Below are positions 7,291-16,220 of a stretch of DNA of 64,000 nt, in pieces. The notes beneath the pieces were generated by a model that saw only the letters and a list, made by a program, of their open reading frames with translations, was not told the origin of the DNA and made no database searches. The stretch is taken from NCBI RefSeq assembly GCF_030053345.1, contig NZ_JASGBP010000004.1, forward strand, positions 186,001 through 250,000, in the 5' to 3' direction. Source of the DNA: Flavobacterium sedimenticola. GTDB lineage: Bacteria > Bacteroidota > Bacteroidia > Flavobacteriales > Flavobacteriaceae. The position numbers were made by a program, and so were the translations under genes. Each line of letters begins with the position of its first letter. Position 1 is the stretch's first letter.

Positions 7291-8460
7291 TTACTTCACC
7301 GCCGGCTGGTAACTTTGCTTGTCAATAATCATCTTCGACAAAATCTCTCTCAAAATTTCCGAAGTCCCGCCACCAATCGGCCCCAATCGGCTGTCGCGTA
7401 ACAGTCGCGCCAACGGATACTCTTCCATATACCCGTAGCCGCCCAACATTTGCAAACACGCATATATCGCCTCATCGGCTACTTTAGTCGATTTTAATTT
7501 AGCCATCGTGGCCTCTTTCACCACATATTCGCCTTTGTTCAAACGAGCAACCGCTGCATAGTTGAAAATCTTACAGTGCTCCACTTCGGTCGCATGATCT
7601 ACCATAGTGTGGCGCAACGCCTGAAACTTGTTAATGGCTTTACCAAACGCTTCGCGCTGCGACATGTATTCTAAAGTATAGTTTATGGCATATTCGGCAC
7701 GGGCATGCGCATTAATCGCCATAATCAAGCGCTCCAACGCAAAGTGCTGCATAATATACGGAAACCCTTTGCCTTCTTCACCCATTAAATTGGCAGCCGG
7801 AATCTCTACATTGTCAAAAGAAATCTCTGCCGTATCCGAAGCTCTCCAACCTAATTTATCCAATTTGGTAGCACTAATACCCTTGGTAGCCGTATCCACC
7901 AAAAAGATACTGATGCCTTTATTTCCTAATTCCGGACTGGTTTTCGCTGCTACGACATAGTAGTCGGCATACACACCGTTGGTAATAAAAGTTTTGGATC
8001 CGTTAATAATGTATTTGTCGCCCTGCTTCACCGCCGTAGTTCGCATACCGGCTACATCACTGCCGCCGAAAGGTTCGGTTAAACACAACGCGCCGATTTT
8101 CTCACCGGCAATACTCGCCGTTAAATATTCTTGCTTGATGCGCTCATCGCCCTCGGCATTCAAGTGCGTCATCGCCAAATAGGCATGAGCCCACATGGCT
8201 GCCGCAAAACCGGAAGATTTTATCTTTTGAAGTTCTTCTAAAAAGACTACGGTGTAAAATAAATCCAAATTCAAACCACCGTAAGCCTCAGGATAGGCCA
8301 ACCCAAAGAAACCCATGTCCCCGAATTTCTTCCAAATAAAACGCTCAATGGTTCCTGTTTTTTCCCATTTCTCAATATGTGGCACTACTTCTTTTTGCAG
8401 AAAATCCTGCAAACTCTTTCTGAACAACTCGTGTTCTTCGGTAAAATACGTTGAATTCAT
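7291..8460 (-). CDS. Acyl-CoA dehydrogenase
   Basis: 389-aa FAD-dependent enzyme that oxidises acyl-CoA to the trans-2-enoyl-CoA in fatty acid or branched amino acid breakdown. The N-terminal helical domain is followed by the FAD/substrate block ALCLTEPFGGSDVAGMRTTAV (about residues 124-145) and the C-terminal helical domain with MLGGYGYMEEYPLARLLRD and GPIGGGTSEILRE. The canonical catalytic Glu position (the E of YEGT) is Gly here; instead ALERLIMA places Glu243 where isovaleryl-CoA dehydrogenase has its catalytic base, so the enzyme looks active and of the isovaleryl/long-chain class. It is last in a minus-strand operon with DUF2851, PspC and HHH proteins; the substrate cannot be decided. 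Confidence 0.88.
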   Translation of the reverse strand: MNSTYFTEEHELFRKSLQDFLQKEVVPHIEKWEKTGTIERFIWKKFGDMGFFGLAYPEAYGGLNLDLFYTVVFLEELQKIKSSGFAAAMWAHAYLAMTHLNAEGDERIKQEYLTASIAGEKIGALCLTEPFGGSDVAGMRTTAVKQGDKYIINGSKTFITNGVYADYYVVAAKTSPELGNKGISIFLVDTATKGISATKLDKLGWRASDTAEISFDNVEIPAANLMGEEGKGFPYIMQHFALERLIMAINAHARAEYAINYTLEYMSQREAFGKAINKFQALRHTMVDHATEVEHCKIFNYAAVARLNKGEYVVKEATMAKLKSTKVADEAIYACLQMLGGYGYMEEYPLARLLRDSRLGPIGGGTSEILREILSKMIIDKQSYQPAVK

Positions 8461-8492
8461 ACAATACGACAGTTCTTTTTTTAGCTATTTTT

Positions 8493-9365
8493 TTAGAATT
8501 CCAAATATAAGGCAATTATTTTTATCTTATCAACAGGAAAACCTTTAATATTTGCTAAATCCTCAATTTTAATATCCCCTTTCATACTGCGGTGAACCAC
8601 AACAGCTTTGGCAGTCTCGTATTGAAAAAAGGGAAATTGAGTCAACTCTTTGACTGTAGCACTGTTAACATTAATCTTTTTGATTTTGGCAACCGATTGC
8701 ACTTCAAAACGGGTATGGAGTTGCTGAATCACTTCGGGCGATAATCCCCAAACATCTTGCAGCTGCTCCATGGAAACAAAAGCACCTAACTTTTCTTTTT
8801 GTTGTAAAATTCGATCCGAAATCTTATCGCCAATCCCATATACCTGCATCAAATCTTCTTTAGACGCTTCATTAATATCACGCTTCTTGACGGTTGTTGC
8901 CTTGGCGGGCTCGTATGTGGTAAAATGGCCTCCTCTTTTTTGTGACTTTGTTACCCAATCGGGAAATTTAAAGTATGGCGCCATGGTCTTGAGTAATGAA
9001 TCGGAAACTTGCGTCACCTGCTGAAACTCGGTGGCTGAATTCACAAACTTATTTTGCTTTCGATACGCTAATAATCTGTCTATTTCCGCGACCGACATGC
9101 CCAATTGATAGCCTTTGAAATCCGTAATAAAATTGGGATTAAATGGATACAGCTTCGGTTTGTATTGTTTTTGTTCGAGCTTCATACTATCGATTACCGC
9201 TTGCTTTGACAACCACAACGCCCTTTCTTTTTCATTCACCACAGCCTCTGAAAAATAGACTAAACTCTCCAGCCAAGGAATGCTAATTGCTATTGCAAAT
9301 AACAACACCAGACCTATGCGTTGGCTTTTCGAAAAACTGATAAATGATTTTAAAATTCCCTGCAT
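8493..9365 (-). CDS. ComEA-like helix-hairpin-helix protein
   Basis: 290-aa membrane-anchored protein. An N-terminal span (RIGLVLLFAIAISIPWLESLVYF, about residues 16-38) is followed by HHH modules: LGMSVAEIDRLLAYRKQNKFV, then DINEASKEDLMQVYGIGDKISDRILQQ with the GIGDKIS hairpin, and VNSATVKELTQFPFFQYETAKAV. Such modules bind DNA backbone non-specifically; in ComEA they take up DNA in competence. The gene is 5 bp from pspC and upstream of the acyl-CoA dehydrogenase. A DNA uptake role is possible but not shown by its neighbours. Confidence 0.8.
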   Translation of the reverse strand: MQGILKSFISFSKSQRIGLVLLFAIAISIPWLESLVYFSEAVVNEKERALWLSKQAVIDSMKLEQKQYKPKLYPFNPNFITDFKGYQLGMSVAEIDRLLAYRKQNKFVNSATEFQQVTQVSDSLLKTMAPYFKFPDWVTKSQKRGGHFTTYEPAKATTVKKRDINEASKEDLMQVYGIGDKISDRILQQKEKLGAFVSMEQLQDVWGLSPEVIQQLHTRFEVQSVAKIKKINVNSATVKELTQFPFFQYETAKAVVVHRSMKGDIKIEDLANIKGFPVDKIKIIALYLEF

Positions 9366-9370
9366 AACAC

Positions 9371-9598
9371 TTACAAATCAAAAACAGACGTGCGCTTGCC
9401 TCGAATTAAATCTTTTAATTTAATCCAAAAGGCCAAGGTAAGGTAAACCCCAAATCCCAATCCGGCAGTAACGAAAGTGATGTAAATAAAAAACAAACGC
9501 ACATTGGAGGCACGCATCCCGAGTTTGTCTGCCAAACGGGACGACACATGAAAACCGTGTTTTTCAAAAAAGTATTTTAGCTTAATGATGGGTGACAT
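9371..9598 (-). CDS. PspC-domain membrane protein
   Basis: 75-aa small protein with a PspC fold: SSRLADKLGMRASNVRLFFIYITFVTAGLGFGVYLTLAFWIKLKD, giving one hydrophobic hairpin or span at about residues 33-60. PspC-family proteins sit in the inner membrane and in enterobacteria help regulate the phage-shock envelope response; stand-alone PspC genes are common in Bacteroidetes without the rest of the system. The start overlaps the end of the DUF2851 gene by 17 bp, indicating translational coupling. Confidence 0.82.
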   Translation of the reverse strand: MSPIIKLKYFFEKHGFHVSSRLADKLGMRASNVRLFFIYITFVTAGLGFGVYLTLAFWIKLKDLIRGKRTSVFDL

Positions 9599-10868
9599 GC
9601 GTTTGTTTTAAAAGTTGGGTTCCTACGACACATTGCAAACACTGACCGTGATTGCAATACTTGTTTTTTAATTGTAAGAGTGCTTGTGTTTCAAAAGCAT
9701 TGGTTGCTTTGACCCCAAAATTAAAAAACTTTTCGATGATAGTGTTCTTTTCGGGCGATATTGTTTCTGCCAGAGCCATCACCGCTTCCGAAACTTCTTT
9801 TCCCAGATGCTTTCCGTAGGCCAGCTGCATCGGAATTACGGTATTTACCATCAACAAATCGATAAAAGCGCGACTCAATTTTTTGGGCTTTATCGGGCTC
9901 GGCTTATCAATCAAATAGTGCGTTTGCCAATAATCGGAAACCCCAACATCAAAAACACGATACAAATCTTCTTTAGTTTTGGTCGCCATCAGCTTTGAAA
10001 ACAAATGTTGTTGGCAGTGGTACAACATGGCTAATTGCGCCAATCGTATGGTAGGGAAATTATCGGGTCGGTGTTTGAAAAACTGAACCGGTTGGGTTAC
10101 TACCGACTGTAAGCGGTATTTTTGACGCCAATAATCAAACCGACGCCACAAGTCTTGTGCCGCTGTATCTTCAGCTTGTGGTGAGAGCAAGCCGGCTTGA
10201 CCCAGTAACAATGCTTCTGTATTTTCAACCTCAAAAGAAGCTTTTCGGATAACCTCAAACGGAATCGATTGCACTATCTTCAAAAAAGCCTCACCGTTAG
10301 TATTGAGACCGAAATTTTTAGCCAAACCATAAAACAAAACGGCTTCCCAATCGTTGCCCGACTGTGCTAAAAGTTGCAACACCGGAACCGACTTCGTTTC
10401 CAAACGCTCTAAAAATAACCGGGCTAACCAATTCGTAAAAACAAACGAATCCACTTCGGCGATGTGACGTTCGCAATTAATCCAGGATTTAGGTTGCATT
10501 AAGTTTTGGTAGTTTTGAACGATTTCGGAAGCCACATAATTTTTAAGCTCCAACACAGGAATTTCAGTGTTATCACTTCTGAAAACCGGAACGTCATGTT
10601 CCCAAACCACATGTAAAATTATCGTATCATACCGATTGTCGTTTTGATGATGGTGCAAATACCAATCGGATGACTTGACGTGAATTTCTACATTACCGGC
10701 CCATTTTTGCTGATTAATGACGAGTTGCGCATTGAAAAAATCAGGCCCTGATTGCCCCAAATAGTGACCCGAATGAACAATAGTTAACGCTTCGCCCGCC
10801 GTAGTCGTTAGGTTTGCAAAATCAAACTTCTTATATTGCCATATGTAATGAAGAAAATCTTCTTTCAC
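9582..10868 (-). CDS. DUF2851 family protein
   Basis: 428-aa protein recognised as DUF2851 from its opening MKEDFLHYIWQYKKFDFANL and GHYLGQSGPDFFNAQLVINQQKWAGNVEIHVKSSDW, including a P-D-F...E-x-H pattern resembling a nuclease-like core. The C-terminus has a Cys cluster (CNHGQCLQC, near residue 413) that could bind a metal. Function is unknown in the family. It is the first gene of the minus-strand operon that continues into PspC, HHH and acyl-CoA dehydrogenase, and is divergent from the PNGase F-like gene across 56 bp. Confidence 0.82.
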   Translation of the reverse strand: MKEDFLHYIWQYKKFDFANLTTTAGEALTIVHSGHYLGQSGPDFFNAQLVINQQKWAGNVEIHVKSSDWYLHHHQNDNRYDTIILHVVWEHDVPVFRSDNTEIPVLELKNYVASEIVQNYQNLMQPKSWINCERHIAEVDSFVFTNWLARLFLERLETKSVPVLQLLAQSGNDWEAVLFYGLAKNFGLNTNGEAFLKIVQSIPFEVIRKASFEVENTEALLLGQAGLLSPQAEDTAAQDLWRRFDYWRQKYRLQSVVTQPVQFFKHRPDNFPTIRLAQLAMLYHCQQHLFSKLMATKTKEDLYRVFDVGVSDYWQTHYLIDKPSPIKPKKLSRAFIDLLMVNTVIPMQLAYGKHLGKEVSEAVMALAETISPEKNTIIEKFFNFGVKATNAFETQALLQLKNKYCNHGQCLQCVVGTQLLKQTHVTHH

Positions 10869-10885
10869 GAATTGAAAATTTACAC

Positions 10886-10906
10886 TAAAGTAAGAATTTT
10901 ACTTTA
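10886..10906. promoter_or_regulatory. Inverted repeat in the divergent DUF2851/PNGase F-like spacer
   Basis: TAAAGTAA and TTACTTTA are perfect 8-bp arms around GAATT, centred in the 56-bp gap between two divergent start codons. On the plus side TATTTTTG (10914-10921) matches the -7 box and ends 3 bp before the next ATG, which would make that mRNA nearly leaderless. An operator role is inferred from position only. Confidence 0.45.
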
Positions 10907-10924
10907 ACAAACGCTATTTTTGTA

Positions 10925-12574
10925 ATGAAAAAATTACTTTTTATCGTATTGCTGATGATTTCCGGTACTGCTATCGGACAGCAATTGAAAATCACGTACC
11001 TCAAAAGTTCCAACGGCAAGCTGTTGGAAAATCAAGACCCGGTTTGGGTATTTGCATCACCGTACACTACTGTATTGAGTACCGAATCGGTTCGCAGTCA
11101 AAAGGCGGACTATCCGTATGAAGAAACGGTAATCGACAGAACCGCCAATGTTTTGTACCAAACCGCTGTTTTGAATGACAAAGAAAATATAGCCGCAAAA
11201 GACAGTGTATCCTTAACCAAACAAACGTTTGACTACCTTAACGAAACCAAAAAAATATTAGGCTACTCGTGTAAAAAAGCCAAGACCATCGTAAATTCCA
11301 ATACCATTGAGTTTTGGTATACCGAAGAACTAAAGGTAAAAGGAAGTCCGAGTATTTTAGGACAAAATTTAGGACTGGTATTGGAGATGGTACGCAACGG
11401 AAATTTTTTGGTTGCGGCCACAAAAATTGAAAAAATCAAAACGATGCCCGTAATTAAAAAAACATCCAAAATCGTAGATGCTTTAACGTACAAAGACTTG
11501 CTATGGAAAAGCCGTTTCACCACGATTTCCGTATTTAAGGATCAAATCATTAATTTCTCTGAAGCATCAAAATCCAATGATACTATTTTGCGTTTTGCTA
11601 ACGGCACCATTGCGGTTCGAAAAATACAATTTCCGGAAATTGCGGCAGGCAGTCAAATTTTTGCCGATGTAACCGAACAATCGAATGGCGATGCTTACGA
11701 CCGCACCGGTTCTTTTTTTATCATTCCTACCGATAAGCCACTTTCCTTTTTAGACGGATTACAAAACGGTGTTGCGGCATTGCCGGTATACCAAAACGGA
11801 AACGGCAAATCCTACCAAGGCGTGGTCGCTACCGAGCACTACAATCCTATAGTAGAATTAATGCGCTTCTTTACACCTTTTGGGGTGAAACAATACAACT
11901 ATTTGGAGTTAAAAGACAAAACTTGGGCCGAACAGGTTTTTTACCGCCAAGACATTTCGGAGTTGCGAAGTTTGTTGAGCGGCAAAGAAGTTTGGGTCGG
12001 CGTCATGATTGGCAATTATGACAAAGGCGGTCATAAAGTGTCGGCGAATATTACTATTCATTCCGAAGGTGAATCGAAAGCCAAACCGGCTCAAATTGTC
12101 CCTTTGTTTTGCACCAATAACATTATGGAAATGGCCGGACAAGAATACGGTACCCTATTTAACAACGACAAAGGATTGGAAGTGACGTTTACGCTGGACA
12201 AACCCATGAAAAATGTCAAATTGCGCTATATCACTACGGGGCATGGCGGTTGGGAAAACGGCGATGAATTTGTACCGAAAACCAATACGCTTTTTTGCGA
12301 CGGAAAAGAAGTGTTCCGTTTTACACCTTGGCGCCAGGATTGCGGTTCGTACCGCTTATCGAATCCGGCTTCGGGGAATTTCCCGAACGGCTTATCTTCC
12401 TCGGATTACAGCAGAGCCAATTGGTGTCCGGGTACGGTTACCAATCCGGTTTTTATCGACCTAGGCGATTTGAGTGCCGGAAGTCATACCTTACAAGTGA
12501 CCATTCCGCAAGGATTACCCGAAGGAAACAGTTTCAGTGCTTGGAATGTTTCGGGGATTTTAATAGGAGAGTAA
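10925..12574 (+). CDS. Secreted PNGase F-like peptide:N-glycosidase with GLPGLI-like N-domain
   Basis: 549-aa exported protein (signal MKKLLFIVLLMISGTAIGQ). Residues about 20-190 resemble the GLPGLI family (ILGYSCKKAKTIVNSNTIEFWYTEEL), with the namesake motif degenerate as LGLVLEM. The C-terminal part resembles PNGase F, which removes N-glycans from glycoproteins: VTEQSNGDAYDRTG holds an Asp in the catalytic-Asp context, HGGWENGDEFVPKTN matches the segment with a catalytic Glu, and WRQDCGSYRLSNPASGNFP and SRANWCPGTV match the disulfide-rich end. It may deglycosylate host or environmental glycoproteins. The fusion of the two domains is unusual to me; domain limits are approximate. Confidence 0.78.
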   Translation: MKKLLFIVLLMISGTAIGQQLKITYLKSSNGKLLENQDPVWVFASPYTTVLSTESVRSQKADYPYEETVIDRTANVLYQTAVLNDKENIAAKDSVSLTKQTFDYLNETKKILGYSCKKAKTIVNSNTIEFWYTEELKVKGSPSILGQNLGLVLEMVRNGNFLVAATKIEKIKTMPVIKKTSKIVDALTYKDLLWKSRFTTISVFKDQIINFSEASKSNDTILRFANGTIAVRKIQFPEIAAGSQIFADVTEQSNGDAYDRTGSFFIIPTDKPLSFLDGLQNGVAALPVYQNGNGKSYQGVVATEHYNPIVELMRFFTPFGVKQYNYLELKDKTWAEQVFYRQDISELRSLLSGKEVWVGVMIGNYDKGGHKVSANITIHSEGESKAKPAQIVPLFCTNNIMEMAGQEYGTLFNNDKGLEVTFTLDKPMKNVKLRYITTGHGGWENGDEFVPKTNTLFCDGKEVFRFTPWRQDCGSYRLSNPASGNFPNGLSSSDYSRANWCPGTVTNPVFIDLGDLSAGSHTLQVTIPQGLPEGNSFSAWNVSGILIGE

Positions 12575-12595
12575 ATCAAGGATTAGAGATAAAAG

Positions 12596-12633
12596 AAAAG
12601 GGACAAGACATTTCCTTTTGCCTTATCCCTTTT
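12596..12633. terminator. Bidirectional terminator between convergent genes
   Basis: AAAAGGGACAAG pairs with CTTATCCCTTTT (one mismatch) around a 14-nt loop, between the convergent stops of the PNGase F-like gene and the cystathionine beta-synthase gene. The arms resemble those of the 7245 terminator. Confidence 0.8.
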
Positions 12634-12643
12634 TAGCTAATGC

Positions 12644-14005
12644 CTATTTTATAGAACTGATAATATCATGTTTGGTGATGATGTGAAACTTGTGGTTTCC
12701 TAAATCGACCAAAACGGCTTGATTGTCTTTGCCGAATAATTTAGAGATTTCCTCAATGGGTGTATTGGCTTGAACCATCGGGTATGGTTTGCCCATAATT
12801 TCTTTAATCGGTTTATCCGCAATGTTTTTATCTTCGATATAGCTGCGGAACAAATCGGTTTCATCAATACTACCCACAAATCCTGTGGTATCAATGACCG
12901 GGATCTGAGAGATGTTGTATTTTTTCAATCGGTCGATGGCGTGCGACACCAATTCTTCGGTTCTCACGATAACCAATGGTTTGTCTTTGTGGTCTTTGAT
13001 GACGTCTTCGGCTTTGGTGATTTCTTCGTCTAAGAATCCGCGTTCGCGCATCCAATCATCGTTGAACATTTTGCCTACGTAACGGCTACCGCTGTCGTGA
13101 AACAACACGACCACGACATCATCGGGACCGAAATGTTCTTTGAGTTGTAACACGCCTTTGATGGCAGCCCCTGCAGAGTTGCCCACAAAGATCCCTTCTT
13201 CTAAAGCTAATTTTCGAGTGAAAACCGCCGCGTCTTTATCGGTTACTTTGGTGAAGCCGTCGATAAGCGAAAAGTCGACGTTCTTCGGCAAGATATCTTC
13301 TCCGATTCCTTCGGTGATGTACGAGTAGATTTCGTTCTCATCGAAAATTCCGGTTTCGTGGTATTTTTTGAACACTGAACCGTAGGTATCAATGCCCCAA
13401 CACTTCACATTCGGATTTTGCTCTTTTAAATATTTGGCGACGCCCGATATGGTTCCGCCGGTGCCCACACCTACCACAAAATGGGTGACTTTGCCTTCGG
13501 TTTGCTCCCAAATTTCGGGGCCGGTTTGCTCGTAATGCGCCGTGGCATTACTGGGATTGTCGTATTGATTGACGTACCACGAATTCGGTGTTTCTTCGGC
13601 CAAACGTTTGGAAACCGAGTAATACGATCGCGGATCGGTTGGCTCTACGTCGGTAGGACAAACCACTACTTTGGCGCCAACGGCACGCAAAATATCCATT
13701 TTTTCTTTGGATTGCTTGTCGGAGATGACACAAATGAGCTTGTATCCTTTCACGATGGCACCCAAAGCCAATCCCATACCGGTATTGCCCGAAGTACCTT
13801 CGATAATGGTACCGCCCGGTTTTAGGCGTCCGTCGGCTTCGGCATCTTCAATCATTTTTACGGCCATGCGGTCTTTAACCGAGTTTCCGGGATTGAAAGT
13901 TTCTACTTTAGCCAAAACCAAGGCCGGAATTTCGGCCGTGATTTTATTGATTTTTACCAAGGGCGTATTTCCGATGGTTTCTAATATGTTTTTTGCGTAT
14001 TTCAT
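12644..14005 (-). CDS. Cystathionine beta-synthase
   Basis: 453-aa PLP enzyme condensing serine (or O-acetylserine) with homocysteine to cystathionine. The fold-type II core has IGNTPLV, the PLP lysine K44 in NPGNSVKDRMAV, the phosphate-binding GTSGNTGMGLA and GTGGTISGVAKYLKEQ. Two C-terminal CBS domains (about residues 335-453: PLVIVRTEELVSHAIDRLKKYNISQIPVID and IKEIMGKPYPMVQANTPIEEISKLF) suggest adenosyl ligand regulation. It lacks the heme-binding N-terminus of animal enzymes. Cysteine synthase is the main alternative, but the CBS pair favours cystathionine beta-synthase. The gene appears monocistronic. Confidence 0.88.
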   Translation of the reverse strand: MKYAKNILETIGNTPLVKINKITAEIPALVLAKVETFNPGNSVKDRMAVKMIEDAEADGRLKPGGTIIEGTSGNTGMGLALGAIVKGYKLICVISDKQSKEKMDILRAVGAKVVVCPTDVEPTDPRSYYSVSKRLAEETPNSWYVNQYDNPSNATAHYEQTGPEIWEQTEGKVTHFVVGVGTGGTISGVAKYLKEQNPNVKCWGIDTYGSVFKKYHETGIFDENEIYSYITEGIGEDILPKNVDFSLIDGFTKVTDKDAAVFTRKLALEEGIFVGNSAGAAIKGVLQLKEHFGPDDVVVVLFHDSGSRYVGKMFNDDWMRERGFLDEEITKAEDVIKDHKDKPLVIVRTEELVSHAIDRLKKYNISQIPVIDTTGFVGSIDETDLFRSYIEDKNIADKPIKEIMGKPYPMVQANTPIEEISKLFGKDNQAVLVDLGNHKFHIITKHDIISSIK

Positions 14006-14086
14006 GGTACAATGCTCTGATTAAAAAAAGCGTGTAAAGGTATTGAAAATAGAATTGTTTACAAAAATTCGAACCGTTTATCCCAT

Positions 14087-14160
14087 AACCCTGATGGCAG
14101 TGGACATCCACTTTGTGACCGTTGGTAACGGGAACAAAGTGATGGGAACGAACAGCAGGA
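14087..14160 (+). repeat. Dispersed structured repeat, copy E
   Basis: AACCCTGATGGCAGTGG, then ATC-C-ACTTTGT pairing with ACAAAGTGAT (one bulged C), then GGGAACGAACAGCAGGA. CCTG and CAGG close an outer helix. It lies in the 191-bp gap between the cystathionine beta-synthase start and the porin stop. It keeps the same frame as the other copies while the inner stem sequence is entirely different, which argues for selection on pairing. Confidence 0.75.
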
Positions 14161-14196
14161 ATTACGCCCACCGACAGTTCCCAAGCGTTTCGTTTC

Positions 14197-16116
14197 TTAT
14201 TGAAAGAAATTCCACACCAAGCCAAACCGTATCATAAAATCGCGGTAGGGATAATTGGGCGCGGTGTAAAAGTTGTTGCCGGTCATTCGGGAATTGAGGT
14301 GCTCGAGCTTAAAGAAAATACGGGTTTGACGGATGCGGGCATTGACAAAGAAATCGACCATAGGGAAATCGCCGAATTGGGTTTGATTTTGCACAAAAGC
14401 ATCGGCAATCACCGGATTGTAATCGTTGCCGTAGAATTTGGTGAAATAATTGAGCGTGAAACCCGTTTGCAGGTACAAGGCCTTTTGGAAAAAATAGTCG
14501 GTAAAATAGAGCGTGTTTCGGGTTACGATTTGCGGCACGTTGAGTATGTCGTCTTCCTGATCGACTTGCTGGTAGAGCACGGTGTTGTCGAGCGCGAGTT
14601 TCCACCATTTGAATTCGCGGCTGACTTTAACCGAAAGGTAATTGATGGTTTTGTCATATTGCTTTGGCGTTACGAATTGCTGTTGCGGATCGACTGCGTC
14701 ATTACTGAAAAACAAGTAATCGTTGATAACAGTGGCTTGCAGCGCGGCTTCGACCCATTGGGTTTTGGCGGTTACAAACAGGTTGTTGATTTTTTCGTTT
14801 TTAAAATCGTTGTACCAGTTGTAGGCGGTAAAACTGCTTTGGTGCAGGTTGTAAATATGATCGGGAATTTTATTGACCATTTGGTATTGAAACAACAACT
14901 CATTTTTGGGATTGATTTGGTAGTGCAACTTCGCATCCAAATTTGAGAGTGGCTGAATGGTAATGGAGTTGGCGTATTGGAAAGTCCCGCGCCATTTGTT
15001 TTTTCGATATTCGTACTCGCCGCCTACCGTATTGATTTCGTCGTTGAGTGAACTGGGAATCACGCCCGAATCCAACACTAGTATATTATCGTAGAAATAA
15101 TTGTAACGGAAATCTTCTGTAAAAAAACGGAACGTGCCAAGCAGCGAATTTTCGTAGGTTGCCCCAAATTTGTTGTAGAGTCGGTTGTACCGATTTTGGT
15201 CGTTAATATTGCTGCTGACGTTGGCTTCCCCGAAACGCAAAATTTGAGTGTTCCCAACGGTAGAAGCCACTGTAGCTTGGTTGTACTCGAAGAACTTGGT
15301 TTCGTAATTGAATTGGTGGTTGATGTACAAATTATTGTTGCCTTTCTTTTTGTTGATTAAGAAACTGTGGTCGATAAAAAAGCGCTTTCCTTTGAGGAAC
15401 GATTTGGCATCTCTGAGGTATACTTCGAGTCGGGCTCTGTTTTGAAAAGCCGGATCTTCGCCTTCAAAATCTTCGAGAGTGGTGATTCCGCCGTTTTCAC
15501 CGTTGAGAATATCTTGGCCGGTAAAATGAAAATTGAGATAGTAACGTTTGTTAAGCGTGTTATAACTGGACGTAAAGCGAAAATTTCCGGTACTCGACAA
15601 CTGGTTAACGTATTTTCCTAAGGAACGAAGTCCTTTAAACGCGACCGACATATTGAAACGCTCCGAAGTGTTTACTGCGATAAGCGCATCGAGGCATTGT
15701 CCTTGCTCCATTACGGTTTTGAAATACAATTCGGTTACCGGTGTGGCTACGGAATAGTATTGGATATCGTTGGCTTTCATAAAATTGAAATGCTTTCCGG
15801 CATACCCGATCTCGGGATAAGGAGCGAATTTTTTAAAGCCGAAGTCTAACACCGTATAGGTTTGGCCTTCGTTGGCAAACGGTAACAATCCGAAACTATC
15901 TTTTCGAAGGTAATTGTAGGCGTATTCTTTTTGGATGGTAAGCGACGTATCGACATAGGTAGTGTCTTTTTGCAGGGTAATAATACGGTATTGATCGTAA
16001 GCTGCTTTGGGTGTCGGCTTTTGTTGGTCTTTATTGGCGCTGTTGCGATCGGCTTGCGTTTGTGCGAACCCGACAGAAAAAAGCAACACAAAGAAGACAG
16101 CAATGGTATTTCTCAT
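14197..16116 (-). CDS. Putative outer-membrane porin (Porin_10-like)
   Basis: 639-aa beta-barrel protein. I take the ATG at 16114-16116 because it gives a clean signal peptide (MRNTIAVFFVLLFSVGFAQ); an upstream in-frame ATG would add a 17-residue hydrophobic extension. The mature protein is rich in aromatic beta-strand pattern (YYLNFHFTGQDIL, TFRFFTEDFRYNYFYDN, WRGTFQYANSITIQPL) and ends YRDFMIRFGLVWNFFQ, with the C-terminal Phe typical of outer-membrane barrels. The region YQFRIITLQKDTTYVDTSL-type start is characteristic of the putative-porin family of Bacteroidetes. The solute is unknown. Confidence 0.75.
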   Translation of the reverse strand: MRNTIAVFFVLLFSVGFAQTQADRNSANKDQQKPTPKAAYDQYRIITLQKDTTYVDTSLTIQKEYAYNYLRKDSFGLLPFANEGQTYTVLDFGFKKFAPYPEIGYAGKHFNFMKANDIQYYSVATPVTELYFKTVMEQGQCLDALIAVNTSERFNMSVAFKGLRSLGKYVNQLSSTGNFRFTSSYNTLNKRYYLNFHFTGQDILNGENGGITTLEDFEGEDPAFQNRARLEVYLRDAKSFLKGKRFFIDHSFLINKKKGNNNLYINHQFNYETKFFEYNQATVASTVGNTQILRFGEANVSSNINDQNRYNRLYNKFGATYENSLLGTFRFFTEDFRYNYFYDNILVLDSGVIPSSLNDEINTVGGEYEYRKNKWRGTFQYANSITIQPLSNLDAKLHYQINPKNELLFQYQMVNKIPDHIYNLHQSSFTAYNWYNDFKNEKINNLFVTAKTQWVEAALQATVINDYLFFSNDAVDPQQQFVTPKQYDKTINYLSVKVSREFKWWKLALDNTVLYQQVDQEDDILNVPQIVTRNTLYFTDYFFQKALYLQTGFTLNYFTKFYGNDYNPVIADAFVQNQTQFGDFPMVDFFVNARIRQTRIFFKLEHLNSRMTGNNFYTAPNYPYRDFMIRFGLVWNFFQ

Positions 16117-16173
16117 CAGACTAAATTTCGGAACAAAAATACACAAAACAATTTGTAATAAAATCATAAAAAA

Positions 16174-16199
16174 AAACCATCCTGAATTGAGGATGGTTT
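16174..16199 (-). terminator. Terminator of the M43 metalloprotease gene
   Basis: AAACCATCCT pairs with AGGATGGTTT (10 bp, 6-nt loop), and the minus strand continues with a run of T residues. It lies 21 bp after the metalloprotease stop and just upstream of the porin gene. Confidence 0.85.
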
Positions 16200-16220
16200 C
16201 AGTACTGTAAAAAAAAGGGG

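Noticed and set aside
7055..7401. Short plus-strand ORFs upstream of the acyl-CoA dehydrogenase operon end
   Set aside because: They overlie repeat copy A and the acyl-CoA dehydrogenase terminator or 3' end; products show no recognisable domain.
13944..14225. 93-codon minus-strand ORF before cystathionine beta-synthase
   Set aside because: It runs through repeat copy E and overlaps the porin gene end in another frame; no recognisable product.
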